Position numbers and translations under genes: made by a program
Assembly (NCBI GenBank): GCA_018336035.1
Contig: JAGXRD010000063.1
Coordinates: 1-57,330, forward strand
Reading direction: 5' to 3'
DNA length: 57,330 nt
From: Alphaproteobacteria bacterium
GTDB taxonomy: Bacteria > Pseudomonadota > Alphaproteobacteria > Ferrovibrionales > Ferrovibrionaceae
Part shown: in pieces, positions 1 to 8,616 of the stretch
Layout: each line of letters opens with the position of its first letter
Numbering within the stretch: position 1 is the first letter of the stretch
The notes under the pieces: generated by a model
What the model was told of the DNA's origin: nothing
Seen by the model: the letters and a program-made list of their open reading frames with translations, nothing else
Databases searched by the model: none

Positions 1-172
1 CCTCTTCGTCGTTATAGCGGCAGGTGAAGCGGCGCAGGATGTCGCGCGGCGCCACCTTGCCGGCGGCATCCGGCCGGTAGCCGGTTTCCATCACATGCGA
101 GATCAGCGTCTTGATCTCGATGATGTCGCCCTTCTTCGCGGTCTTGGGAACACTGATCAATGCGCGTGCCAT
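1..172 (-). CDS. soxZ: SoxZ, thiosulfate-oxidation carrier subunit (partial, C-terminus outside window)
   Basis: SoxZ pairs with SoxY in the periplasm to form the carrier on which thiosulfate sulfur is oxidised. Only the first 57 residues are present. They begin MARALISVPKTAKKGD and continue with the SoxZ-typical stretch IKTLISHVMETGYR. There is no signal peptide, as is normal for SoxZ, which is exported with SoxY. The start at 172 has a GGAG ribosome site overlapping the soxY stop. Spacing and strand place it third in a soxX-soxY-soxZ operon. The C-terminal half cannot be judged. Confidence 0.9.
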   Translation of the reverse strand, partial: MARALISVPKTAKKGDIIEIKTLISHVMETGYRPDAAGKVAPRDILRRFTCRYNDEE

Positions 173-177
173 GATCG

Positions 178-633
178 TTACTCCACACAGGCCGCGAGCG
201 TCACGATCACATCGACCTGATCGGACCAGAAGCTGCCATCGCTGAAACCTGCCACCGCGATCACCTTCTGCGAGGTGGCGAGCCGTATGCGCGTGTTGAG
301 GAAAGCCCGGCCGGCGCGTGGCCCGAGCCGCGCGGTGATCACATTGGGCTGTGGATTGCGTTCGGTGAAAATCGCGATGGCCCGCACATGGTCCTGGTCG
401 GTCATCGGGCTGTCGGCACGCACCGTCACCGAGACTGAATTGCCGTTCTCGACCAGCGGCGGCAGGTCGAGCTTGACGCGCGCACCGCGCTGCACCGATG
501 CATTGCCGGTGAATTCAGCAACCGCGCCGGCCATTTCCGTGGGCGTCGCAAAAGCCGGCACGCGCAGCACCAGCAGGCTGGCGGCGCCGATGCTGCCGGC
601 AATCGCTATCCTTCGTGTGATCAGCCCTGTCAT
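178..633 (-). CDS. soxY: SoxY, sulfur-carrier subunit with atypical C-terminus
   Basis: SoxY is the periplasmic protein whose C-terminal Cys carries thiosulfate-derived sulfur. The 151-residue product starts with a Tat-like signal (TRR followed by a hydrophobic stretch to about residue 29) and matches SoxY in length and in the central region with EFTG and GPRAGRAF. The usual swinging arm ends GGCG or GGCGG; here the protein ends TLAACVE. The Cys is kept at residue 149 but the flexible glycines around it are replaced. It sits 5 bp after soxX and 5 bp before soxZ, so the three are surely co-transcribed. Family assignment is firm; the effect of the altered arm is unknown. Confidence 0.88.
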   Translation of the reverse strand: MTGLITRRIAIAGSIGAASLLVLRVPAFATPTEMAGAVAEFTGNASVQRGARVKLDLPPLVENGNSVSVTVRADSPMTDQDHVRAIAIFTERNPQPNVITARLGPRAGRAFLNTRIRLATSQKVIAVAGFSDGSFWSDQVDVIVTLAACVE

Positions 634-638
634 ATACG

Positions 639-1094
639 CTACTCCTTCAGGGTCAGCAGAAACGCCACTACGTCTTCGATCTCTGCCGCCGTCAGCACCG
701 GTTTGCCCTGCCAGGCCGCGCCGACGCGGTTGAGGCTGTCGATACGATAATAAGATGGCATGATCGTATCGGCATTCACGCGCCGGGAATCCACGATACG
801 CAGCCGCAACTGCGCTTCAGTCCAGCGGCTGCCGGCACCGGCCAGTGTCGGCGCCAGATCGCCCTGGAAGCGTTCCTCGGCGAAAGGCCCGCTATGGCAG
901 AGCAGGCAGAGGCCTTTCTGCCGGTTGGTGACAATCGCCCGGCCGCGCTGGACATCGCCCGGCTGCCCGGTCAGCGAGTTTGGTATGGCATCACCGACCG
1001 GCGTGTAGGAAACGAGGGTTTGTGCGGAGGCAAAAGACGCAAACGCCACCAGAAGCAAAGCCGTCATCCCGGCCAAGCGCCGCCCAGTCTTCAT
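639..1094 (-). CDS. soxX: SoxX, c-type cytochrome of the SoxAX complex
   Basis: SoxX is the monoheme subunit of SoxAX, which joins thiosulfate to SoxY. The 151-residue product has a Sec signal (MKTGRRLAGMTALLLVAFAS, cleavage near ASA-Q at 25), a single heme site CLLCH at 63-67 and a likely axial Met at 112 in IMPSYYR. The frame is open upstream to 1208, but those codons translate palindromic repeat DNA, so I chose the Met at 1094, which gives a proper signal peptide. soxA is not visible in this window. The start codon lies within a repeat element (see findings). Confidence 0.9.
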   Translation of the reverse strand: MKTGRRLAGMTALLLVAFASFASAQTLVSYTPVGDAIPNSLTGQPGDVQRGRAIVTNRQKGLCLLCHSGPFAEERFQGDLAPTLAGAGSRWTEAQLRLRIVDSRRVNADTIMPSYYRIDSLNRVGAAWQGKPVLTAAEIEDVVAFLLTLKE

Positions 1095-1190
1095 GACAAG
1101 ACTTGGCGGCGCGCGAGCCGGGATCCCATTGCCGCTGTGTGTGGCAGAAAATGGGATCCCGGGTCTCGCAACTGCTCGCCCGGGATGACG
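1062..1190. repeat. REP/BIME-like palindromic repeat pair
   Basis: Two palindromic units stand head to head: CGTCATCCCGGCCAAGCGC paired with a matching GAGCCGGGATCCCATT arm, then ATGGGATCCCGGG paired with CCCGGGATGACG. The same arms recur at 48.5 and 55.8 kb. This copy separates the molybdenum hydroxylase from soxX and its left third encodes the first residues of SoxX. Confidence 0.85.
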
Positions 1191-1218
1191 AGTCAACAGG
1201 TTACCCAACGCCGAAGAC

Positions 1219-3402
1219 TTACGCCGATTTGAGATCGGTGTTCTTCATCGGCAGGTCGCGGATACGTTTGCCGGTGGCGGCGAAGATCGCGTTCAGCACC
1301 GCGGGCGCCGCCACGGCGATGGTGGGCTCGCCCACGCCGCCCCAGAAGCCGCCCGAGGGCACGATCACGGTCTCCACCTTCGGCATCTGGTCGATCCGCA
1401 TCATCTGATAGGTGTCGAAATTCTCCTGCTCGATGCGGCCATTCGCCACCGTGCATTCGCCATAGAGTGCAGCGGTGAGGCCGTAAACGAAGGAGCCTTC
1501 CACCTGCGCCTCGATCTGCTGCGGATTGACCGCATGGCCCGGATCGGTGGCCGCCACGATGCGATGCACCTTGATCTTGCCGTCCTTGGCGACCGAGACC
1601 TCGGCCACCGCCGCCACGTATGAGCCGAAGCCCATGCATTGCGCCAGGCCGCGGAACACACCGGCTGGCGCCGGCCTGCCCCAGCCGGCCCGCTCCGCCG
1701 CCGCATTCAGAACGGCGAGATGCTTCGGGTGATTGGCCATCAGCTTGCGACGCAGTTCCAGCGGATCGGCCTTGATCTCATGCGCCACCTCATCGAGGAA
1801 GCATTCGAGATAGATCGTGTTCTGGTTCAGGTTCACCCCGCGCCAGAAGCCCGGCGGCACATGCGGATTACGCATGGCATGGTCGATCAGCAGGTTCGGG
1901 AAAGTATAACCGATCGAGGCTTCCGGTCCGGGTGGGTTGAGGCCCTGGAAGACAACGGGATCCAGCCCGTTACGGATATTCTGCGGGAAGATGCCGGCAA
2001 GGATCGACTGGCCGGAAATGCGCATATGCAGCCCGGTCACTTCGTTCTTGTCGTTCAGCGAAGCGGTCAGCTTGCACTGCGTGATCGGGTGATAACGGCC
2101 ATGCAGCATGTCTTCTTCGCGCGACCAGATCAGCTTGACCGGCGTGCCGGGCATTTCCTTCGCAATCGCCACGGCCTGGCGCACCCAGTCATGCACCGCG
2201 CCGCGCCGGCCGAAGCCGCCGCCGAGATGCAGCTTGTAGACCTCGCATTTCGCCGGCGGCAGGCCAGAGGCTTCCGAGGCCGCAGCCAGCGCCGCTTCGC
2301 CATTCTGCGTCGGCGTCCACACCTCGCAAAGCTCCGGGGTGTATTTCGCCGTGGCGTTCATCGGTTCCATGGTCGCGTGATTCTGGAACGGATAGCCGTA
2401 AGTAGCCGTCACTTTCTTGGCGGCGCCGGCCATCGCGGCCTCAATATCGCCGACCTTGTTGCCGACGGCCGCATCCTTGGCGTCGAGACCTTCCTTCAGC
2501 ACCGCCGCGATGGTGGCGCTGGAGACCTTGGCATTCGGGCCTTCATCCCATTCGATCGCCATGGCGTTCAGCGCGCTGTTGGCGCGCCACCAGGTATCGG
2601 CCACTACGGCCACCGCCGTATCGCCGACCTGCACGACCTTCTTCACGCCGGGCATCTTCATCGCGCCGGCCGCATCGAAGCTTTTCACCTTGCCGCCGAA
2701 GACCGGGCAATCCTTGATCGCGGCATTCAGCAGGCCGGGCAGTTGCAGATCGACGCCGTAGACCTGTTTGCCGGTCAGCTTCTCGGCGGTATCCAGCCGC
2801 TTCACGGATTTGCCTGCGACCTTCCAGTCCTTCGGATCCTTCAGCGGGATGTCGGTCGGCGGCGTCAGCTTCGCCGCTGCAGTGGCGACCTTGCCGTAAG
2901 AGATCGTGCGACCGGTCGGCTTATGCGTGATCACGCTGTTGGCGGCAGAGCATTCCGCCGCTGGCACTTTCCATTGCTCGGCCGCCGCCTGCACCAGCAG
3001 GATGCGCGCCGCCGCGCCGCCCTTGCGCACATAATCATGCGACTCGCGGATGCCGCGGCTGCCGCCGGTCGACATATTGCCCCAGGCCCGGTTGCGCGCC
3101 AGATTCTGGCCCGGCGTGGGATATTCGGTGGTCACCTTCGACCAGTTGCATTCCAGTTCTTCAGCCACCAGCTGCGCCAGACCGGTGAGCGAGCCCTGCC
3201 CCATTTCGGAACGGGCGATGCGGATCACCACGGTGTCGTCGGGCTTGATCATCACCCAGGCATTCACCTCGGGATTCGTTGCCGGCGCGGCGGCTTTCTG
3301 TTGCGCCAGTGCGGGAATATGGAAGCCGACGGTCAGCCCGCCGGCCGCAGCGGCCGAGGTGGTGATGAAGGCGCGGCGCGAGAGTTTCTGCATGATGGTC
3401 AT
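1219..3402 (-). CDS. Molybdopterin-binding large subunit of a xanthine-oxidase-family dehydrogenase (IorB type)
   Basis: This 727-residue protein is the molybdenum subunit of an isoquinoline 1-oxidoreductase/aldehyde-dehydrogenase-type hydroxylase. It carries a Tat signal (LSRRAFITTSAAAAGG), so the enzyme is periplasmic. The cofactor loop GGGFGRRG lies near residue 395 and the catalytic Glu in GVGEP near residue 690. Its [2Fe-2S] partner is 18 bp upstream. No FAD subunit is present, as usual for the two-subunit IorAB type, which probably passes electrons to a cytochrome. The substrate cannot be read from the sequence; an aldehyde or N-heterocycle is typical. The following sox genes may be unrelated in function. 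Confidence 0.9.
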   Translation of the reverse strand: MTIMQKLSRRAFITTSAAAAGGLTVGFHIPALAQQKAAAPATNPEVNAWVMIKPDDTVVIRIARSEMGQGSLTGLAQLVAEELECNWSKVTTEYPTPGQNLARNRAWGNMSTGGSRGIRESHDYVRKGGAAARILLVQAAAEQWKVPAAECSAANSVITHKPTGRTISYGKVATAAAKLTPPTDIPLKDPKDWKVAGKSVKRLDTAEKLTGKQVYGVDLQLPGLLNAAIKDCPVFGGKVKSFDAAGAMKMPGVKKVVQVGDTAVAVVADTWWRANSALNAMAIEWDEGPNAKVSSATIAAVLKEGLDAKDAAVGNKVGDIEAAMAGAAKKVTATYGYPFQNHATMEPMNATAKYTPELCEVWTPTQNGEAALAAASEASGLPPAKCEVYKLHLGGGFGRRGAVHDWVRQAVAIAKEMPGTPVKLIWSREEDMLHGRYHPITQCKLTASLNDKNEVTGLHMRISGQSILAGIFPQNIRNGLDPVVFQGLNPPGPEASIGYTFPNLLIDHAMRNPHVPPGFWRGVNLNQNTIYLECFLDEVAHEIKADPLELRRKLMANHPKHLAVLNAAAERAGWGRPAPAGVFRGLAQCMGFGSYVAAVAEVSVAKDGKIKVHRIVAATDPGHAVNPQQIEAQVEGSFVYGLTAALYGECTVANGRIEQENFDTYQMMRIDQMPKVETVIVPSGGFWGGVGEPTIAVAAPAVLNAIFAATGKRIRDLPMKNTDLKSA

Positions 3403-3420
3403 GGCTGTTCCCTCCCTCGC

Positions 3421-3894
3421 TTAAGTGCGCGTACGGCCGGCCGGCGCGGCGCCGGCGGCCTGGTGAATCGCGCTGCGCACGCGGTTATAGGTGCCGCAGC
3501 GGCAGATATTGGTGATCTCGGCATCGATATCGGCATCGGTCGGCTTCGGCGTCTTTTTCAGCATCGCCGCCACCGCCATGATCATGCCGACCTGGCAGTA
3601 ACCGCATTGCGGCACATCCTGGTCGAGCCAGGCCTTCTGCACCGGATGCGTGCCGTTCGGCGACAGGCCCTCAATGGTGACAATCTTCTGCTTTTCATCA
3701 AAGGCCGAGACCGGCATGGCGCAGGAGCGCACCGCCTCGCCATCGACATGCACCGTGCAGGCGCCGCATTGCGCGACGCCGCAGCCGTATTTCGTGCCGG
3801 TCAGCTTGAGCTGCTCGCGCAACACCCAAAGCAGCGGCGTATCCTCCTCGGCCTGAAAGTCACGCACGCGTCCGTTGACGTTAAGCTTGGGCAT
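3421..3894 (-). CDS. [2Fe-2S]-binding small subunit of the molybdenum hydroxylase (IorA type)
   Basis: The 157-residue protein carries two [2Fe-2S] clusters that transfer electrons from the molybdenum site. The N-terminal plant-ferredoxin-type cluster uses Cys38, 43, 46 and 58 (CGVAQCGAC then RSC). The C-terminal helical-bundle cluster uses Cys97, 100, 131 and 133 (CGYC and CRC). The start at 3894 is preceded by a perfect AGGAGG; the in-frame upstream codons to 3921 are ignored for that reason. It is first in a two-gene operon with the large subunit and has no signal peptide, so it is expected to be exported with its Tat partner. Confidence 0.92.
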   Translation of the reverse strand: MPKLNVNGRVRDFQAEEDTPLLWVLREQLKLTGTKYGCGVAQCGACTVHVDGEAVRSCAMPVSAFDEKQKIVTIEGLSPNGTHPVQKAWLDQDVPQCGYCQVGMIMAVAAMLKKTPKPTDADIDAEITNICRCGTYNRVRSAIHQAAGAAPAGRTRT

Positions 3895-4063
3895 TGTCGT
3901 CCTCCTGGTCCGCCCCCGCATGGGGAGGCGTCTGCTGCGGGCAAGTTTTTGGTTTTTGATTGGTCAGGGCGCGGACATTACAGCGCAGATTCGACCGGCT
4001 GCCGACGCACATATTTGTGATTTGGCAATAGTATCCGGCAGGTGCCTTGCAGTCGGGGCGATT

Positions 4064-5101
4064 TCAGTCGGTTTTCCGGATCGCCACCAGGCAGAGTAGC
4101 GTGAACAGCATCTGTGCCGCCGCCTGTGCCGTCACCGTGCTGGCATCGTATTGCGGCGCCACTTCCACCACATCGCCGCCGACGATATCGAGTCCCGCAA
4201 GCCCGCGCAGGATCGCCTGCGCCTCGCGCGGCGTCAGGCCGCCGACTTCCGGCGTGCCGGTGCCCGGCGCGAAAGCCGGATCGAGGCCATCGACATCGAA
4301 GGTGACATAGACCGGACCATCACCCACGACGCGGCGCGCCTGCTCGATCACGGCAGGAATACCCAGCCCGTCGATCTCTTCGGCATGGATCACGGTCATG
4401 CCGCTGTCGAGCGAGAATTCCCACAGATATTCGGCAGCACCACGAATGCCGATCTGGATGCAGCGTTCCGGGTCCAGCACGCCGTCCAGCACCGCCTGGC
4501 GGAACGGGCCGCCGTGATGGAACTTGGTGCCTTCATATTCGCCGCTGGTGTCGCAATGCGCGTCGATATGCACCATGCCGAGCGGGCGACCCGCGCCGAG
4601 CGCCCGCATGATCGGCAGCGTGACGGAGTGATCGCCGCCGACCGAGAGCGGAATCACGCCGGCCGCATGGATGCGCTTGTAGAAGACTTCGATATCGGCA
4701 TGGCAGGCGGCAAGATCGAAACGGCTGTGCATCGGCACGTCGCCGATATCGGCCACGCTGATCTCGCCCAGCGGTGCGCGTTTCAGCACATGTTCATACG
4801 GCCCGATGCGTTCGACGCCGCGCACCGCGCGCGGACCGAGCCGCGCGCCGGCACGGTTGGTGACGCCGAGATCCATCGGCACGCCGACCAGCGCGCAGTC
4901 GAGGCCCGCGAAATCGGCATCGGTCTTGACCGGACGATATGGCGCACCGACAAAGGTGGCGACATCGGCGAACGGCCATTTGCGCTGTTCGGGATCGACG
5001 AAAACCTGCGCTGCCACTTTGGCGAAATGCGGATCGAAAATATCGCCGCCTTTCGCCGCCGCATATTTCTGCCGCAGGGCATCCAGCTTCGTCTTATCCA
5101 T
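4064..5101 (-). CDS. speB: Agmatinase / guanidino-acid ureohydrolase, paralogue 1
   Basis: This 345-residue member of the arginase-agmatinase superfamily hydrolyses a guanidino group to an amine plus urea with a binuclear Mn site. Metal ligands are visible in GGDHS (155-159), HIDAHCDT (178-185) and FDVDGLDP (268-275), followed by PGTGTPE. An N-terminal extension of about 60 residues before the core is typical of larger agmatinase-like and guanidinobutyrase-like enzymes. It is divergent from RMD1 and close to a second ureohydrolase, ornithine decarboxylase and homospermidine synthase, so polyamine metabolism is its likely context. Agmatine, guanidinobutyrate or guanidinopropionate are all possible substrates. 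Confidence 0.82.
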   Translation of the reverse strand: MDKTKLDALRQKYAAAKGGDIFDPHFAKVAAQVFVDPEQRKWPFADVATFVGAPYRPVKTDADFAGLDCALVGVPMDLGVTNRAGARLGPRAVRGVERIGPYEHVLKRAPLGEISVADIGDVPMHSRFDLAACHADIEVFYKRIHAAGVIPLSVGGDHSVTLPIMRALGAGRPLGMVHIDAHCDTSGEYEGTKFHHGGPFRQAVLDGVLDPERCIQIGIRGAAEYLWEFSLDSGMTVIHAEEIDGLGIPAVIEQARRVVGDGPVYVTFDVDGLDPAFAPGTGTPEVGGLTPREAQAILRGLAGLDIVGGDVVEVAPQYDASTVTAQAAAQMLFTLLCLVAIRKTD

Positions 5102-5338
5102 GCCGCTGTTCCTCTACCGTCCCGCCACATTGCGGACTGTCATAATAGTAAATCTGCGCCGGGAAGCCGCAGGGAGACAAGCATGCATCGATGCCTGCCT
5201 GCGGATTTCCTGGAAATCCCGCATTGCGACTCCACGACCGCAGTATCAATGTCATAATTCCTGTATACTGAGCCGTGGCTACCGCATCCGATCCGATGCA
5301 GCCGGCCCGACCACCCCACCTTTTCGATTGCGATTCCC

Positions 5339-6145
5339 GTGTCCAGTATTCCTGCTATGGCCCAGCCTTCCCGCCGCCTGACCATCCGCGCCCTGCTGCT
5401 GGGCGAAAGACTGGATGTCAGCGGACTGGAGCGCTCCGATGCCATTTCCACCACACCCTTTGCCTTCCGTGTCGGCGAGCATGGCCTGGTCGCCCTGTTC
5501 CGCTATGGCGCGGCAGTCCTCGCCGGCCTGTCACCGGTGGAGGAAGACGACCTGCTGCGCAAGATCAGCGCGCGGGTCAGCGGTCCCTACAAGCCGATGG
5601 AAGATGAAATCGTCACCGTGCTGCTGGATAGCAGTGGCGACGACCAGATTCCGCCCGGCGGTCCGCTGCAGCTCAAGGAACTGACGCCCGAACGTTTCCT
5701 GATCATCGCCGATGCGCTGGCCAAGAGCGTGGCACTTGCCCATAACGAACGCCAGGTCGGCGCGGTCTTCGATATCATCGATCCGCTGGCCAGCTCGATG
5801 GCGGCGAGCGGCAAAGTGCCCGGCAACCGCAAGCAACTGCTGAAACTGGTCGGCGAAGCGCTGCTGGTGGAGCATCGCATGTCGGGCCGCGTCGCCGTCG
5901 AAGACAAACCCGACGTATTGTGGGATCGCCCGGAACTCGAGCGCCTGTTCGGCCGCCTGCAGGATGAATACGAACTGACCGAGCGCGCCAATGCGCTGTC
6001 CGACAAGCTGTCGGTGATCCAGACCACGACGCGGGCACTGACCGACCTGATCGACGCCCAGCGCAGCCTGCGACTGGAAGCCATCATCGTTCTGCTGATC
6101 GTCTTTGAAATCGTCTTGACGTTTATTGAATGGGCCCTCAAGTAG
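5339..6145 (+). CDS. RMD1/DUF155-family membrane-anchored protein
   Basis: This protein of about 268 residues resembles the RMD1/Sif2 (DUF155) family. Family signs are the early RRLTIRALLLGERLD stretch, the central HNERQVGAVFD region, the long helix around DEYELTERANALSDKL and a single C-terminal membrane segment (LEAIIVLLIVFEIVLTFIEW). Bacterial members have no settled function; yeast RMD1 is linked to meiotic division and mitochondrial organisation. The start is uncertain: GTG at 5339 or ATG at 5357, neither with a clear ribosome site. It ends 5 bp before the next ureohydrolase and is probably co-transcribed with it. Confidence 0.8.
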   Translation: MSSIPAMAQPSRRLTIRALLLGERLDVSGLERSDAISTTPFAFRVGEHGLVALFRYGAAVLAGLSPVEEDDLLRKISARVSGPYKPMEDEIVTVLLDSSGDDQIPPGGPLQLKELTPERFLIIADALAKSVALAHNERQVGAVFDIIDPLASSMAASGKVPGNRKQLLKLVGEALLVEHRMSGRVAVEDKPDVLWDRPELERLFGRLQDEYELTERANALSDKLSVIQTTTRALTDLIDAQRSLRLEAIIVLLIVFEIVLTFIEWALK

Positions 6146-6150
6146 GGACC

Positions 6151-7041
6151 ATGACCGGCACCCCCACCTTCGCCCTGCCCGGCGGCTTCCTCGGCATCAC
6201 GCGGCGTGACGCCGATCCGGCCGTCGCCATCGCAGGCATCCCGCTCGACATCGCCACCACCAACCGGCCGGGCGCCCGCTTCGGCCCGGAGGCCATCCGT
6301 CGCGCCAGCAAGATGCTAGTCGACGGCGATCACCCGCTGACCCGCCGCGCCGTGAGCGCCGCGGTGTCGGATGTCGGCGACTTCGAGATCGCGCTGGGCG
6401 ACATTGCGGCCAGCATGGCGCTGATCGAGCAGCAGGCGGCGCAATTCCGCCACCTGATCACGCTGGGCGGCGACCATTCCATCGCCCTGCCGCTGCTGCG
6501 CGCCCTGGCCAAACGGCACGGCCCGGTCGGGCTGGTGCATTTCGACGCCCATGTCGACACCTGGCCCGACAGTTTCGGCCAGCCCTACGGCCACGGCTCC
6601 TGCTTCTACCACGCGATCAAAGAAGGCATCGTTGATCCCAAGCGCATGATCCAGATCGGCATCCGCTCGCCGGTGCAGTCCGAGGTGATGGACTGGACGC
6701 TGGCCCATGGCGTCACCGTGCTGAGCGCGCAGGATGTCCACCAGCAGGGCGTGGCGGTTGTGGCCGAGCGTATCCGCGCCGTGGTCGGCACGCAGCCGGC
6801 CTATCTTACTTTCGACATCGACGCGCTCGATCCGGCCTTTGCGCCCGGCACCGGCACACCGGAGATCGGCGGGCTGGCGACATGGCAGGCGCAGGCGCTG
6901 CTGCGCAGCTTCGGCGGCCTGAATTTCGCCGGCATGGATATGGTGGAAGTGGCGCCGGCCTATGATCAGTCGGAGATCACTGCGCTGGCCGCCGCCACGC
7001 TGGTCTACGAATATCTGGCGCTGCTGCCGGCAGAAATGTGA
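6151..7041 (+). CDS. speB: Agmatinase-family ureohydrolase, paralogue 2
   Basis: This 296-residue enzyme is a compact agmatinase-like ureohydrolase with metal-binding motifs GGDHS (106-110), HFDAHVDTW (130-138) and FDIDALDPAF (221-230). It lacks the N-terminal extension of paralogue 1, so the two probably differ in substrate. I took the ATG at 6151; the frame opens 7 codons earlier inside the preceding gene's stop region. It lies just upstream of the leader RNA and ornithine decarboxylase. Agmatine to putrescine plus urea would feed the same pathway, but no arginine decarboxylase is visible here. Confidence 0.83.
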   Translation: MTGTPTFALPGGFLGITRRDADPAVAIAGIPLDIATTNRPGARFGPEAIRRASKMLVDGDHPLTRRAVSAAVSDVGDFEIALGDIAASMALIEQQAAQFRHLITLGGDHSIALPLLRALAKRHGPVGLVHFDAHVDTWPDSFGQPYGHGSCFYHAIKEGIVDPKRMIQIGIRSPVQSEVMDWTLAHGVTVLSAQDVHQQGVAVVAERIRAVVGTQPAYLTFDIDALDPAFAPGTGTPEIGGLATWQAQALLRSFGGLNFAGMDMVEVAPAYDQSEITALAAATLVYEYLALLPAEM

Positions 7042-7080
7042 AATTTTCGGCTGCGGCCAAATTATCACTTGCACGGCGAC

Positions 7081-7360
7081 GCATTTGCTTTAAATGCACG
7101 TCTCAAGACGCAGGTCGCACGTGCCCTCGGCCGTCATGGTCAAGCAACGACGCACGCGTCCTTTTCGGAGAGCCAGCCTTGTGGGCTGGTGCCTTGAAGG
7201 AGCTGACGATGTTGTTCAGGCACATTTGGAGCTTAGGTTAGCTCCCCGCGCGCCGATCCCGGGCGATGATCCGCTGCTGCTGAATTTGCAGTTGCGGTGA
7301 GCCGGATCGGCAGCATTTCCACCCAAATTCGCTGTTTATCGCCTGCTTGCAGGCGATGAT
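7081..7360 (+). ncRNA. speF-type leader RNA upstream of ornithine decarboxylase
   Basis: The 342 bp between the ureohydrolase and the decarboxylase hold no convincing gene but much structure. GCATTT/AAATGC pair at 7081-7097. GCACGT (7096-7101) pairs with ACGTGC (7119-7124) around CTCAAGACGCAGGTCGC, which resembles the core of the alphaproteobacterial speF motif (Rfam family speF). Next come CCAGCC/GGCTGG at 7173-7189 and a 9-bp perfect hairpin, ATCGCCTGC TT GCAGGCGAT, at 7338-7357. The last hairpin ends 13 bases before the GGAGG of the decarboxylase, well placed to control translation. The motif match is from memory and needs a covariance search. Confidence 0.7.
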
Positions 7361-7383
7361 TTGACGTCTTGGAGGATCTGCGG

Positions 7384-8616
7384 ATGACCGCGTCCCGCCT
7401 GCGTGTTGCCGTTTCCCCGCTGCGTCGCGATGTCTCGCGACGACGTTCCGCCGATGCCCTGCCCATGGTTGATGCCGTGGTCGCAAACCTGCGCCCGGAA
7501 GAGCCGTTGCACTGCCTGCGCCCGGCCGCGATCACCGCGGCGGCCCGCTCCTTCGTAACTGCCTTCGAGGGCCGCACGCTGTACGCCGTGAAGTGCAACC
7601 CGGACCCGCGTGTGCTGGCAGCACTGTGGCGTGGCGGCGTGCGCGCCTTCGACTGCGCCTCGCCGGCCGAGATCGCGCTGGTGCGCCAGGTGCTGCCCGA
7701 CGCCACCATCCATTACATGCATCCGGTCAAGGCGCGCTCGGCGATCCGTGCGGCCTGGCACCAGCATGGTGTGCGCGACTTCGCCATCGACAGCGCAGCC
7801 GAACTCGACAAGATTCTGGCCGAGGTCGGTGAAACTGCTGAGCTGGGCCTGATCGTGCGCCTCGCACTGCCCAAGGGCGGCGCGGCGCTCGACCTGTCGG
7901 GCAAATTCGGCATCGCGCCGGAAGACGCACCGGCGCTGCTGCGCCGTGCGCGTGGCGTGGCCGCACGGCTGGGTGTCTCTTTCCATGTCGGGTCGCAATG
8001 CGCCGATCCGGCGCGCTGGTCGGCCGCCATTGCGCTGGCCGGCGATGTGGCGGTTGCGGCCGGCGTGAAGCTGGACGTGCTGGATGTCGGCGGTGGCTTC
8101 CCGGTGGCTTACACCCGGGATGCCGACCTGCCGCAGCTCGGCGCCTTCATGGCCGAGATCGATGCCGGCGCGGCTGCGCTGACCCAGCGTCTGGGCGATC
8201 TGGCGCCGGCCGAAATCTGGGCCGAGCCGGGCCGTGCGCTGGTCGCGCAGGGCGCCTCCGTCGTGGTGCAGGTGCAGGCCCGCAAGGGCGATGCGCTCTA
8301 CATCAACGACGGCGTTTACGGCAGCCTGGCCGATGCCGGCGCGCTGAGCTGGCAGTTCCCGCTGCGCCCGGTGCGCCGGACGGATGCGGAAATGCGCCGC
8401 TTCACCCTGTTCGGCCCGACCTGCGACAGCCTGGACCGCATGGATGGCGGTTTCTGGCTGCCAGAGGATATTGCCGAGGGCGACTGGATCGAAATCGGCC
8501 AGCTGGGCGCCTATGGGGCAACCCTGCGCACGGCTTTTAACGGATTCGACCGTGGACAACTGGTCGAAGTGGCCGACGGCCCGTTGCTGAAAACCCCGGG
8601 TTACGCTATCGCCTAG
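7384..8616 (+). CDS. Ornithine decarboxylase, PLP fold type III
   Basis: This 410-residue alanine-racemase-fold decarboxylase converts ornithine (possibly also lysine) to putrescine (cadaverine). The PLP lysine is Lys70 in YAVKCNP. HVGSQ (201-205), the phosphate-binding GGGFP near 239, EPGRAL and the active-site Cys347 in GPTCDSLD are all in place. Start: ATG at 7384, with GGAGG at 7371-7375; the upstream in-frame TTG would overlap that site. It follows the structured leader and precedes homospermidine synthase by 77 bp, so putrescine production is directly linked to its use. Ornithine specificity is inferred from family and context. Confidence 0.9.
   Translation: MTASRLRVAVSPLRRDVSRRRSADALPMVDAVVANLRPEEPLHCLRPAAITAAARSFVTAFEGRTLYAVKCNPDPRVLAALWRGGVRAFDCASPAEIALVRQVLPDATIHYMHPVKARSAIRAAWHQHGVRDFAIDSAAELDKILAEVGETAELGLIVRLALPKGGAALDLSGKFGIAPEDAPALLRRARGVAARLGVSFHVGSQCADPARWSAAIALAGDVAVAAGVKLDVLDVGGGFPVAYTRDADLPQLGAFMAEIDAGAAALTQRLGDLAPAEIWAEPGRALVAQGASVVVQVQARKGDALYINDGVYGSLADAGALSWQFPLRPVRRTDAEMRRFTLFGPTCDSLDRMDGGFWLPEDIAEGDWIEIGQLGAYGATLRTAFNGFDRGQLVEVADGPLLKTPGYAIA

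Noticed and set aside
639-1208. Longer SoxX starting at 1208
   Set aside because: The extra 38 residues translate palindromic repeat DNA and would bury the signal peptide.
1639-4020. 793-codon plus-strand ORF
   Set aside because: It is antisense to the molybdenum hydroxylase subunits, which have complete motifs, a Tat signal and AGGAGG. High GC commonly keeps the opposite frame open.
7094-7300. 68-codon leader peptide or small gene before ornithine decarboxylase
   Set aside because: Codon use is atypical, no ribosome site precedes it, and the region is better explained as structured RNA.
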